From Prorocentrum cordatum (lineage: Eukaryota; Sar; Dinophyceae; Prorocentrales; Prorocentraceae), in the NCBI GenBank assembly GCA_963575745.1, contig CAUYUJ010006558.1:247501-311500 (forward strand): a DNA stretch of 64,000 nt, written 5' to 3'. The position numbers were made by a program, and so were the translations under genes. Shown one piece after another: positions 9,801 to 19,900 of this stretch (its first letter is position 1; each line of letters opens with the position of its first letter). A model generated the notes under the pieces. That model was not told where the DNA came from. It searched no databases and was given only the letters and a program-made list of their open reading frames with translations.

Positions 9801-12494
9801 AGGCTGGTCAAAGCGTACTGTACCATCTATGCTGGCTACCGTGTGCTTCTTTACGGGGGAGCTTCGTCGGCCGTCGTCGAATCGAACGGGGCAATCGTGG
9901 CTGGGTGCTCGGGGGCTACGACGTTCGCCAAGATGTTGCTACTAGGACCGCTATTGGAGGCCCGTGAGAGCAGGAACTTGTTGTATGTGCGTAATGTGGT
10001 GGACGACATCACTGTTCAGTGTTGCGGGCCCAAGCATCAGGTTGCGGCCCAACTGGCTGGGGGAGTAGAGTCTCTGATCAAGAGTTTCAAGCAGCTGCAG
10101 CTCCCTGTGGCGTTTAAGAAGTGTGCCTACCTTTGCTCGAAGGAGGTTGAGGCGCACCTGTCCAAGGCCTGGTCCCTCCCCACCTCTTGCCGCACCGACA
10201 CGGCGAGGAATCTTGGGACCAACGCTACCTTGGGAGGCCTCCGCAGGATCGGTATTCAGAACTCAAGGTTTGCAGGTGCGTCGCGCAGGGCCAGGAGGCT
10301 CAAGATACTACAAGGAGCTGGAGCCGACATCGGGATGGTTCACAGGATGGGGCCAGTGGCATCGGCCCTATGGGGATCATCGGTCTCTGGGGTGGCCCCC
10401 ACAAAAATGGCTGGGCTCCGTATCGGTGCTGCTAGTTCCCTAGGCAGGCTCCCTAAAGGTGCTTCGGTTGGGCTCAGGATGTACACGTACGGGCTTGGGG
10501 TCAAGGTAGACCCTCTGGTGGTTTACGTGGGGCACGTGCTTTTCATGTGGGCGACTGCTGTTTGGGAAGCTGTCCCTCACGTTCAGGTGTTGGCCAATAC
10601 CATGAGGGTCTCGATCGCCAAGTTTCAGAATTCAGCTCAGCCCTGGAGGTCAGCGTCTTCCCCCAGCGACGTCGCGCTTTTAACGTTGCGGGGCATAGGC
10701 TGGGACTTTGTAGACCAGCACACCATCAAAGATGACTTGAACGTTGTGCATGACTTGCTCAGGCTCTCCCCGATGCAGGTCAGGTCTATGATCAGGCAAG
10801 GTGCTGTGCGAGCGTCAGATAGGCATGCCCTTCTCTTGCAGAATGGCCTTGATGGGCCACCTGTGTACCCTATCTTCTGGGATGGCATTTCCAGGATGTT
10901 CAAGGAGAAGTCCGAAACCTGGGGGAAGCACCATCAGAGATGTTTAAGAGGTTTGGTCTCGGGAGTTCACTGGCCCCAAGCCCGACTTCATGCCCACAAC
11001 CTCCACGATGATCATCTTTGTCAAGTGTGCAAGGGGGCCCCAGGTACTTTGTGGCACCGTCAATACGAGTGCCCTGCGCACGAAGCCAGGCGGCGAGACC
11101 ATGCGAGTGCTCACTTGTGTAGGTGTGCGCAGAGAGTGAAGCAGTTCGGGCCGCTCATGGCGGAGAGGCTCGCGAGGTGCATCTTTCCTCACCCTCGCTC
11201 GCTCTTCGACGTCGAGGAGCCCGCGCAAACAGTTCACTGGCACGAGAGGCCCGAGACGGGGCGTTTGACGGGGTTGTTATTCCTGGACGGGTCGGCCAAA
11301 TACATGGGCCTCGATGGACTCACTCGGGCTGGTTGGAGTATCGTATCGGTCGACAGGTTTGGGGAGTTGCTCTCGGCGGCCTATGGTCCAGTTCCTCTGA
11401 GTGCGGCCCCGCAGCAAACTAGCAAAGATGGGGAAGACTATGCTGTATATATGCTTACGCAAGTTGGTCTTCCCCCGTTTCAATGCTATATAGATTGCCA
11501 GAGCACTCTGGATTCGCTGTCTCGGGGCCCTGGGTTCGCGGAGGGCCCTGGAGCCCCCCGCGGTCATCTTTGGGGCCCCGTGTGGAGCTCGTTCACTCTC
11601 AGCGATTTCGAGTGCTTCAAGACGCTCGGCCACGCCACGGCGGCCGATGTCGAGGCGGGCAGGAGCAGTGTTTGGGAAAGACGGGCCAATGGGCTCGCAG
11701 ATAAGTTCGCCAAACTAGGAGCCGAGTGTCACGGGGTCAGCGACGAAGAGGCCAGCCTGTACAGAGGCCTCAGGTGCCTCGCCCGCGAGGCCTGCAGGTG
11801 GGCTGGATCGGTGGAGGTTCTTATGTCCAACGGGCCCCGTGACACTACAGGCCTAGTGCCCAGGTCGACAGGCAGCGATGGCCAGGGGCACCACTCACAA
11901 GAGGTTGAGGCCCTCGGCCAGGCCCTGGGCGACGATCAAAGGGAGGTGGGAGGTTCTTCGGACTTGGGGGAGGAGTGGCGTTCATTCTCTCGGCAAGTGT
12001 TTCGGGCCAACGGCCATGCCTTTTTGGCCAGCCCTGTCATTGAACCTCCTGGAAACCCCAGGGGTCGGATCCAATTTTGTTGTCGGTGCGGATCGTTTTT
12101 CTCTGGGGCTCCCAATGCTGGAGCTAAAGGCCTGTGCAGGCCCAAACTCACGACGGGTGGAATTAATGACCAGCTGAAAAGAATTCGGCAGGGCAAGTTT
12201 CCCTCGTATAAGAAGGACCTGAAGAATTTGACTCTGGGGGCTCATGAGAGCCTGAGCCTCGCCGAGCAGAGGGTCTTGGCTCAGTCGCTGGTTGAGGATG
12301 GCCAGGCCCCCCAGGGAGTTTCAGGTCCTGTGAATGTCGGCTCCGCGGAGGGCTTCGCCCCGCGTGAGCAGGTGTTGGATTCGTTCGGCCTGTCCGAGTC
12401 GGATTTACCCTGGGTCAAGGACCTAGGGGCCGCCTCCCTCCGAGCCTCGGACTGCGGTTTCGAGTCAGACTCGGAGGCCTCCGATTTTGGCTGA
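6822..12494 (+). CDS. LINE ORF2: endonuclease, reverse transcriptase, RNase H
   Basis: About 1,890 codons from the ORF1 stop; the frame is open upstream to 5658 but that stretch is out of phase with ORF1. The true start is unclear: no ATG sits at the junction and the first good one is near 6954, so a +1 shift or re-initiation is possible. Domains by position: variable linker with a triple repeat (7185-7322); APE/EEP endonuclease at about 7707-8510 with N in ANVNSW, E in LQETR, GDWN, DFFVVS and the terminal H in FPHCPV; reverse transcriptase at about 9300-10200 with motif A LLDLAKFYENVN, motif B AGCSGATTF and motif C NVVDDI, a Val where Tyr or Phe is usual before xDD; a CX2CX8HX4C finger near 11017-11070; RNase H at about 11272-11740 with FLDGSAK and ANGLADKFA; and a Cys-rich C-terminal patch near 12078-12140. 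No internal stop is seen. Confidence 0.85.
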   Translation, partial: ELDAGVEGPPPVSGVKEQSSLNAFLRCNILDLDWEQATGFAVPVMRDDLLFDSMQFRQRDGTLMELDEKDWPVLGSALARSTSSYRLGKGGRDSAPRSHTPLPASSIASSSSTATSASSMIPQLARSSGSGASAAQEHTPQLARSSGLGTCAAQRLPPQLARSSGLGASPSCEASPSSWMACASTQTATAATAGSSRGVRTQQSSPPALPSPRAPLPQEAGVSARGEGGQDVLLAQHPDAEVRLAGSVRGLLRPQVEPDADSKTHWLKSDGRAEVPPARNLLADDRVSGVARGSADLCIFGANVNSWSTADTVVNWVRDQADVGGSGAESWGLVQSKFQVVTLQETRLKSPDKIISAQSWACRNGYQVSLGKALSTGDGPLQSSGGVGILVAGEIASRPLDLPGLGRFDGRIVGRVINAGFDQGLEIYSVYLVNDIGVTGENLELLEVLGALLLCSKRPWVVQGDWNFTPAALQLSGWIQHVHGVLASSGQATCSACAPRTARGQDMEEEELTEHDGGGRELDFFVVSSAISSCIKDVQAIRGAPLFPHCPVLLRLGNLCQTAVVQQQTRFKPFSTAIMGPLPQERDIQWSDPLNSDLNTLAREWFGEAEARLVEIHGISDQKGYVGRSAGPQSRKVPLVALLERDHRRRFSKQTVCWISFEALLKKAKAISAGNPGAKGRALLGSWKLKLFDILEDLQLTEDGPTKAQLHTIVRAASGEGSWNDDVNGAICKECTRRQRLDAASQLAKWKEWAKSAVSGGGKAAHAFSKQQVSCGFSRGTSDDPRLPVAGQAAVQELVDAWHLMWFRAGRGPAPSSWEVPADEPALSPLRLEDLHRVCKMYGPAAGLGWDGFNPRWILQLPESYQFRLLEILTLFEVDPGAVVMFLTNVVFLDKPTGGVRPIGLLCLFTKLWSRLRQPYCRSWEKSHVYEFFWGSGPDTTCERAGWVHNLLGAHCRKAGFESASALLDLAKFYENVNHGDLLVAAKRFGFPVRLVKAYCTIYAGYRVLLYGGASSAVVESNGAIVAGCSGATTFAKMLLLGPLLEARESRNLLYVRNVVDDITVQCCGPKHQVAAQLAGGVESLIKSFKQLQLPVAFKKCAYLCSKEVEAHLSKAWSLPTSCRTDTARNLGTNATLGGLRRIGIQNSRFAGASRRARRLKILQGAGADIGMVHRMGPVASALWGSSVSGVAPTKMAGLRIGAASSLGRLPKGASVGLRMYTYGLGVKVDPLVVYVGHVLFMWATAVWEAVPHVQVLANTMRVSIAKFQNSAQPWRSASSPSDVALLTLRGIGWDFVDQHTIKDDLNVVHDLLRLSPMQVRSMIRQGAVRASDRHALLLQNGLDGPPVYPIFWDGISRMFKEKSETWGKHHQRCLRGLVSGVHWPQARLHAHNLHDDHLCQVCKGAPGTLWHRQYECPAHEARRRDHASAHLCRCAQRVKQFGPLMAERLARCIFPHPRSLFDVEEPAQTVHWHERPETGRLTGLLFLDGSAKYMGLDGLTRAGWSIVSVDRFGELLSAAYGPVPLSAAPQQTSKDGEDYAVYMLTQVGLPPFQCYIDCQSTLDSLSRGPGFAEGPGAPRGHLWGPVWSSFTLSDFECFKTLGHATAADVEAGRSSVWERRANGLADKFAKLGAECHGVSDEEASLYRGLRCLAREACRWAGSVEVLMSNGPRDTTGLVPRSTGSDGQGHHSQEVEALGQALGDDQREVGGSSDLGEEWRSFSRQVFRANGHAFLASPVIEPPGNPRGRIQFCCRCGSFFSGAPNAGAKGLCRPKLTTGGINDQLKRIRQGKFPSYKKDLKNLTLGAHESLSLAEQRVLAQSLVEDGQAPQGVSGPVNVGSAEGFAPREQVLDSFGLSESDLPWVKDLGAASLRASDCGFESDSEASDFG
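7185..7322 (+). repeat. Three 54-bp tandem units each with a 30-nt hairpin, inside ORF2
   Basis: Hairpins at 7185-7214, 7239-7268 and 7293-7322 start exactly 54 bp (18 codons) apart. Each has outer arms CCCCAAC/GTTGGGG and inner arms CCCG/CGGG; copy 1 has one arm mismatch (GTCGGGG). All are in frame and read PQLARSSG. The 24-bp spacers share GTGCAGCGCAG. The units lie in the linker before the endonuclease domain. Confidence 0.85.
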
Positions 12495-13530
12495 ACGAGG
12501 AGGTGCCCTGGCTTTAGGCCCGTCCCCAACAACCCCCCTTCCCCTGTCGCCCTCGCCCCGAGCCCCCTTCCCCCTCCCCCTGCCCCTCCCGTGCTTCTTC
12601 CCTTCCCCCCCCCCCCTGCCCTTTTTCCCCCCCTCCCCTCCCCTCCCCTCCCACTTCCTCCTCCTCCTCCCCGTCCCTTCGCCTGCCCCTTCCCATCCCC
12701 ATCTGCCCTCCCTCGCCCCAGGCAGTGCCCAAACAGTGCCCCCCTGCCTCCCGCTCCTTGTCGCTCGCGCCTGCCCCCAAGCCACCGCCCACCCTGTCGT
12801 CTCATCGCTCGTCGATCGCTCCCGCTCCGGCCCCTGCCCCCGCTGCCGCTCGCCTCCTCCGTCTTCCGTCCTCCGTCCCCCTCCTCCTCCTCCTCCTCCT
12901 CCTCCTCCTCTTCTTCCTCCTCCAATTCCGCCGCTGTGATGATTGAAGGCCGCGCGAAGGGGGGAGGGCGACAAGCGGGAGCAACGCAACAGAGGTCACA
13001 CAGAGCCTCCCGAAAAATTGAACACTGTGCCCAAGAAGCCTCCGAGAGGCATCCCGAGAGACCCTACCATGTATCCAAGAAGCCGTTGGCCCACAACCCA
13101 GGCATGGTGGAAAACGGGCCAGAAGCCACTATGTACTCGTTCAACCGACTGGCCTTGCCTATGCACGATTACGTGCTTTGGCTAATCGAACTTCAGGGCG
13201 TCTGATCGAAACTTGCCTGCTGGTGCCTACTAGCCTGTGGCTTGGAATGGGGTGGCATGTAAATTCATAGCTGGAACGCCAAGGACGTGACACATGTGGA
13301 TGTGGATGCGCATCCAACCTTGTTGGAACTGGCTGGAATAAAAGTCATAGCAACACGACTGCAACCGGGCAAACAACATCGACACGACCCCACTTTTCCG
13401 CTTTTGACATGCAAGTTGACAAATCCGTGCACTCTCCTCTTTTGCCTCTTCCTCGCGAAAATGCACATCGGGAATTGCATGCACATGATCTCCCTTCATC
13501 TCCCTGCTAAAGATAAGCGTTCGGAGGCCC
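12495..13530. other. Pyrimidine-rich LINE 3' flank and unassigned sequence
   Basis: 12530-12930 is C/T-rich with a CTC run at about 12881-12930, followed by unremarkable sequence. Open frames on both strands are compositional (Pro/Ser/Leu or Gly/Arg). Part may be the LINE 3' UTR, but no end is evident. Confidence 0.5.
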
Positions 13531-13618
13531 GCGCGGATTTTTTGTCGGCGCTGGACCCCCCTGGCGTCGCCCCCCCCCCCCCTGTCGCAATCCGCGCACC
13601 GAGAAGGGGGGCCCAGCG
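13531..13618. repeat. Fold-back repeat related to the one at 52.7 kb
   Basis: CGCTGGACCCCCC (13550-13562) pairs with GGGGGGCCCAGCG (13606-13618) with one mismatch. GCGCGGATT on the left also matches AATCCGCGC near 13589. The arm pattern resembles the larger fold-back at 52655-52774, so both may belong to one dispersed family. Confidence 0.55.
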
Positions 13619-13722
13619 ACCACATACGAAACCAACCCTGCAGGCCAGATTTCTGAAAAACCAGCCCGGGACCAGAATTTGAAGAATGTCTGCAGCCAAG
13701 TGAACCCCAGCGCGGATGAGCT

Positions 13723-13727
13723 ATGAT
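13723..13727 (+). repeat. 5' target-site duplication ATGAT
   Basis: ATGAT sits immediately before the 5' LTR and is repeated at 23505-23509 after the 3' LTR. Five bp is the usual Ty1/copia target duplication length. Confidence 0.93.
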
Positions 13728-13910
13728 TGTGAAGAGTGCACTCCCCTGCCCCTCTGCCGCCCGTGCCACCATGTGTGTATGTTGTACACGCTTGTCTTGT
13801 TTTGTGGCATGCACGCTGCCCGCCGCTGTTTTGGCCCTAGTCCTAGGGCCCTGGGACGCACCCGCAGTTGGACTGCCGCGCGGTCTTTGCTGAAAACAAC
13901 TGCACTGACA
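13728..13910 (+). repeat. 5' LTR (183 bp)
   Basis: Begins TGTGAAGAG and ends CTGACA, so it has canonical TG...CA ends. Identical to 23322-23504. It should contain the promoter and R/U5 region, but no TATA box is evident, as is common in dinoflagellates. Confidence 0.95.
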
Positions 13911-13911
13911 T

Positions 13912-13923
13912 TGGTAGCGGAGC
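13912..13923 (+). promoter_or_regulatory. Primer-binding site, tRNA-iMet type
   Basis: TGGTAGCGGAGC lies 1 nt after the 5' LTR. It is the complement of a tRNA 3' end GCTCCGCTACCA, the form expected for initiator tRNA-Met, the usual Ty1/copia primer. The identical 12-mer occurs in the unrelated minus-strand element (43965-43976). Confidence 0.85.
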
Positions 13924-13989
13924 TAGTAAGCTCCAGCGGACGCACTGCGTGCTCTGCTTCGGTGGTTGTGACCACCCGCGTGGGCCGCC

Positions 13990-16900
13990 ATGGCCACCAG
14001 CCACGACGGCTCAGACGTGGAGGCTGCGTCCTCCGCAGGCACAGGTCCCCCGGACCTGCATGCAGTCCTGCGCGTGATGGCCGAGACCCAGCGGGAGCTC
14101 TTGGCCTTGCATCGGGATCGTGGCGACGGCGGTCCCAGACGTACACGTCTACTGCTGTCGCAGGTGAGGCTCCCAGAGTTCGATGGTGGAGTCGGTACGA
14201 GTACTAAGAAGTACCGAGAGTGGCGCAAGGAGGTTGAAGTCATCCGCAACCTCAATCAGCTCTCAGACGTGGAGCTGGGCCTGATCATCTACAGTCAAGT
14301 GACAGGTCGAGCCAAAGAGCTCATCGAGGTGCTTGACGCGTCGGACCTCCGACGCGAGGAGACGCTCGAGACCATCTTTGCTATCTACGACGACGCCTTC
14401 GAGAAGATGGATCACGAGCGCCTCGATCAGGTGCATCAGGATTGGGAGCGAGCACACCGTCGAGCTGGGCAGCCGATCATGGATTGGACCACGTACCTGC
14501 GCAAGAAGCGCATGGAGTTGCAGCTCGAGGATCCCACATCAGCGATCAGCGATCGCGCATTGGCAAGCAAGATGCTTCGTGGCGCTGGACTGTCGCAGAA
14601 GGAGCGAGCGCAGGTGCTCTTCAACTGTGGCGGCATCTACGACTCGAAGCGGATGGAGGTTGTGCTGAAGGCAGCCTATTCGAAGGTGCACGACACCGAG
14701 AAGCGCTCAGTGCTCCCTCGCCGCTCGCCGTTTGCGGCGCAGCGTGAGCACGGGCGCTCCTCTGGGAGTTCGGGCGGTCGCTATCCGCACCCTCCCATGG
14801 CTCGTAGGCCATGCGTGCTGCGAGGACGCCCTGGCCAGCACGTACACGAGGTAGAGAACGGCGAAGACTACGATGAACACCACGGCGACCTCGAGGAGGC
14901 GCATCATGACGAAGATGAAGCAGACGACCAGGACGATGGAGACCATGGAGGGGCCGAGGGCACCCTCTTCGAGGACGGCGCTGAGGTCGACGAGGAGCTG
15001 GTGTCGGACAACGACGGGCCTGACGACGAGGAGTACGAGGCACCGGAGGATCTTCAGGAAGCGTTCTTGGCCGGCTGGAGGGCCAAGCAGAAGACGGCGG
15101 TACAGCGTCAGAAGCGCGGGTTCGTTGCTCCTCGGCAGCGGGACCCCAAGAAGATCAACGCTAGCGGCTCCTTCCAGGCTGGTCGGAAGCCGACAGACCA
15201 GCGCAAGGCTAACAGCCGGTGTGCTGACTGCGATCAGCCTGGCCACTGGCGTGGCGACCCGGAGTGCCCCAAGGTGAAGAGTGGCGAGCGCGAGCCGTAC
15301 AACAAGATCGGGCCTAAGAATGGCCAGCCAGCGTCGCCCAACCAGCGGACCTCTGTGAAGCCGCCGGCGCCTAGGCAGGTGCATGGACCGATCGTCCACT
15401 GGGTTGGCATGGCAGGCAGTGCCGAGGAGCGTCGTGGCCGCGCTCCATGGCGCCGTGCTCCCCAGTCGGTGCCTGCCCAGAGGCATCCAGTGGAGGGTCG
15501 AGCGGACGCGCCAGAGCGGATCATTATGCACCCCAGGCCCAAAAGCATGCCTGCGCCGAGCCTACGCCAGGACGCCGACGACGGCCCAGGGGCCGCACAG
15601 AGCAGTGATGAACGCGCGCGCGCCCGTGCCAGGCGCGGGGAGGATCAGGAGGACGAGGATGCTGTCGTGCGTTGCCATCGCATTCTGGCCAACACCCACG
15701 CAAAGGGGCACAGCGTGGAGTTGGAGTTTCCTGACCTTGCCACGGTCCATCACATCGTGGAGCGCGTGACGAACAAGAAGCCTATCTTCTTCAAGCAAGG
15801 CCGCTTCGAGAGCCTCGACTTCGTCCAGGGTCGGCTCGTGCGCCTGCAGCTGACCACATCGAGGCCTTGTACGGCGGCTGAGGTGGATCTCGACGAGATC
15901 ACGGCAACTATATTCAAGATCGTGATGGGCGGCAATCGTGATACCAAGCCCCGTGACGATCGGCGCGGTGAAGGCGGGAGTCGTGACACCAAGCAGCGTG
16001 AAGATCATCATCGAGATCGTCGGGACGACCGCCAGCGTGATCGGGGAGCTGTTCTTCGCGAGCCTCGCGCCCCTCCTCCGCCCGAGGCGGAGGCTTCCTC
16101 GCGTTCAAGGTCGCGGAGTACACCAGGAGGCCGCGGTGTGAAGAAAGAGAAGCGGAGTCCACTAGAAGACCGCGGTGAGAAGGAAGAAAAGGAAGAAAAG
16201 AAAGAGAAGAAGAAGAAGGCGAGGAGCAGCAAAGAAGAGAAGAAAGAGAGAAAGAAGGCAAGAAGCAGCAAGGAGGTGAAGAACGAGGACGAGGCCAGCG
16301 AGGATCCTGAGGCCACCGAGGACGACAACGACCAGCGGCGTGAGGATAAGGAGGTGCCGTTCACGCCAGAGGAGATGGACGAGATCTTCTGCAGCTGGTA
16401 TCCGCGTCAGGATATCTTCAGGGATTACCTGACGCCGCCGGCAACCATCCACTTCATCACTAAGAACGATCGCATCGTGCGCCTCAATCTCTACACGCGC
16501 CGCTGCGAGAAGCCAGATTTCTCCTTATCCAGCGGCCCTGCGAGGGCCCATCCCGTATACGTGGTGGAGGCGTCGGCAAAGGGAGCATCGAAGACCAAGG
16601 AATCCCCAGACGGAGCTGCGCCTGGACTAACGTCTGCCGCTCCGACTGGGGAGGCCGCCGCTGTCCCTAAGGAAGAGGACTGGGTCATGGCAGGAGCCTC
16701 CGAGGAAGTGAGAAAGAGCGAGGAAAAGAAGCGACTAGAGGTTTTGCAGCGTGATAAAGCTGAGTTGCTGGATCGCCTCGCGCTGATAGAGAAACAGGAG
16801 ATGGAGATGCACACCCGATTGAACCCATGCGAGGTCTACGACGGCCTACAGAAGCGACGTGAGCAGGCACCTCTGCCAGAGCGTGCCCTGCCCACATCTC

Positions 16901-19900
16901 CTGAGCAGCAGGGAGTCGGAAGCGTGTGGAAGAACATGGAGGCAATACGACGGCGTGTCCACCTTCCAGCGCCTCCAGGAGCCGCGAGCTCAGGTGCCCC
17001 TGCCGCTGCGACGGCATCTTCAGCTGCATCTGGAGTCCCGCGTGTAGTCACCGCCTCTGGACGGAGCTACGTCATGAGTGTCGGTGCCACGCAGAGTGAC
17101 CTGGAGAAGCAGCAGATGCATCGAGCCATGTACGACTCGCAGTTCGACGGCGAGAGGCTGGTTCCAGGCCCGAAGGCGAAGTTCGACCCCGAGCTCATGC
17201 AGCAGCAGGCTGAATGTGTTCATCCTGTGGGCGAGTTGAAGTGGCAGTCAAACGGCACCGTGATCTTCGCGAAGTGCAAGAAGTGTTCGCTGAAGTCGGT
17301 GATTCATTACACGCTGGAGAAGCCCAAGAAGGATGAAGGGGAACCTTCCAAGAACACCCCAGACGGAGCTGTGCCAGGACTAACGTCTGCCGCCCCGACT
17401 GGGGAGGATGTTGCCGTCAAAGGGGGCGCGGACCCCTGGGCAGCAAAGGGCGCAGACCCTTGGGCAGCAAAAGGGGGATCTGCGGCCCACATGGTCACCA
17501 CCCGAGAGGAGTGCCCCCGCAAGGTGGTAGATGAGCAGTCCGTCATGCTTGTTGTCTTGCCCGCGGGGCTGGCTATGATTGACACGGGCTGCAAGCGGGC
17601 TGTCGGTGGACGTCCGTGGCATGTCGAGCTGCAGAAGACTTTGGATGCCATGGGCGTGCCGTACCACAGCATCAATCAGCGCGAGTACTTCAAGTTCGGC
17701 CCAGGCGTGCCGCTCTTGTCAGAGCGTGCGTGGTGCTACACAGTCGGCATCAACGGTACGCAGGGCGAAGTTGTGATCTCCGAGGTCGATGCCGAGGTGC
17801 CAGGTCTCATCGGCCCTGATGAGATGGCAGAGTGGGACGCAGCAATCAGCTTCAGGAACGGTACTTTCACGGCGAATGGTGTGACCAAGCCGTTGGTCCC
17901 GGCTGCGTCCGGGCATCCGTGCGTGTCATTGCTGGATTTCCCGGCACCGGTCACGAGTGCCTTCCCCGTCGGACAGTCCGAGGAGCAGGACGAGCTCGCA
18001 GACGAGATGTTCAGCGGAACTGCGAGTCACGAGGAGAAGGATGAGCGCAGCGTCGCTGAGACCGTCGAGGAGGAGGACTCGCACGATTCTGACAGCAACG
18101 ACGGCCAGGACGCAGGCGACTCAGAGCTGAGCACATCCCACTATCACACCAGCGACCCAGAGTCCGCGGAGACGGCATCGAGTGACGAGGAGGTTTTCAT
18201 GGAGAACGCGGACAACGAGGTTTTCATGACGAAAGGTGCTCGCAGGCACGTCCGGAGCAACCTGAAGGAGCTGGAGGTTCTGATGACCGAGGAAATGGCG
18301 AACAGGAAGCTTCGGGCTGATCAGCAGGAGCAGGACGCCCTCAGGTACTACCAGGAGGAACGTGCACTGCCCTTTCAGAAGGAGACCCGGCGGCGGCCGG
18401 GGCCCTGGAGGATCGTAGAGGTCTTCGCATGGGCTTGCCAACTCACGATCCTGGCGGCGAGCATGGGATGGGACGCCCACCAGCCCATCGCAGCGCCAGA
18501 GTTCGACCTCCTGACGGTCCAGGGCAGGAACGAGGCACGGGCGTACCTGGTCGCAGTGGACCCAGACTTCGTGGCTTTGTCCCCACCTCCTACGGCATGG
18601 AGTCGGATGCAGAGTGTCGACCAGCGAAGGCCTATGCGAGTGCGCCGGCAACGCCGAGAGCGGACCGAGTACCGCATGTTGCTCTCGTTCACGGACGAGG
18701 TGATGCAGTGGCAAGCTGCAAGGGGACGCGCAGCCATGGTAATGGACCACGCGCAATCGACAATCTGGAGCCAGCCACCCGTGAGTGCAACGAAGTCGAA
18801 CCCAGCATTCGAGGACGCAATCTGCCTCAAGGACACCACGAGAGTGTTGGCGAACCCTGGGGTTTGCACGGCCGTGCGCGGGAGCTGCGCAGAGGAGTTC
18901 GGCACGGCTGTGATGAGCGGTGCCGCGGATCATTTGGCCTGGCAGTTCGAGAACTCGAGTTTTCCTGCAGCACAACTCCCTGACCCCACGGAGGAGCCCA
19001 GGAGTTATGGACCCGAGCCCGCGGAGCATGGTCATGGAGAGGTTCCCAGGGACGTTTCGGAGAGACCTGAGTGGGGCAAAACACCGCAGGAGGTTCGAGC
19101 AGAGATTCGCGAGGCACTGCAGAAGACGGTGAAGGAGGAGTCCATGCAGCACCCTGCGGAGGAGGAGGAGGTTGCAGCCTCCTGGTCAGAAATGGAGCTT
19201 CCAGAGGTGGTGCGGCAGGACATCATGATGAAGATTCCGCGAAGTACGCGACGTGCTGTGCGCAAGGCCCATCGCGGTCTTGGACACCCCAGCCGACCGA
19301 CGTTCATCAAGATGCTGCGTCTCGGCGGTGCCACACCTAACGCGTTGGCATACGCGAAGCATTGGCAGTGTCCGACTTGTGCTGAGTCGGAGGCGCCGCC
19401 CCGTCCGGTGCAAGGGACGGCGGATGTGCGACCATTCGGCTTCAATGTGACGGTTGTGATCGACGTGAAGTACCTACGGGACGCGGCCAAGGAGCAGCTG
19501 GTGGTCCTCAGCATGGTGGATGCCGGTACGGGATGGCACTGCGCCTGCCTTCTCAAGAATAGGACGGCCAAGCACGTAGCACGCCAGATCATGAACGAGT
19601 GGTTCAAGCATTACGGCGTGCCAGAAAACATCGTGATCGATCAGGGCGGCGAGTTCGAGGGCTACTTCAACGCGTTGATGGAGCAGTTCGGCATTAATAC
19701 GAAGACGACGGGAGCTCATGCAGCATGGCAGCATGGCCTGGCCGAGCGCCACGGAGGATTGCTCGGCACTATCTGGGGCAAGGTGGTGCACGAGTTCCAC
19801 GTCCAGGGCAAGTCGATGTCTACTGTGGCCCTGGCTGCCATCATCAATGCGAAAAACTCCACGATCAGCCGCAATGGATTGACCCCGGAGCAGGCTGTCT

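Larger units (their letters stand above)
5750..12494 (+). mobile_element. Non-LTR retrotransposon (LINE), both ORFs open
   Basis: Two consecutive plus-strand ORFs form a standard LINE: ORF1 with a zinc finger and coiled coil, then ORF2 with APE-type endonuclease, reverse transcriptase, CCHC finger and RNase H. The RNase H domain points to the I-like/Tad-like side of LINE diversity rather than L1; the clade is an inference. ORF2 is uninterrupted for about 5.7 kb, so this copy is young or under selection. Ends are not defined: there is no obvious poly(A) tail or target duplication, and the downstream sequence passes into pyrimidine-rich low complexity. Confidence 0.85.
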
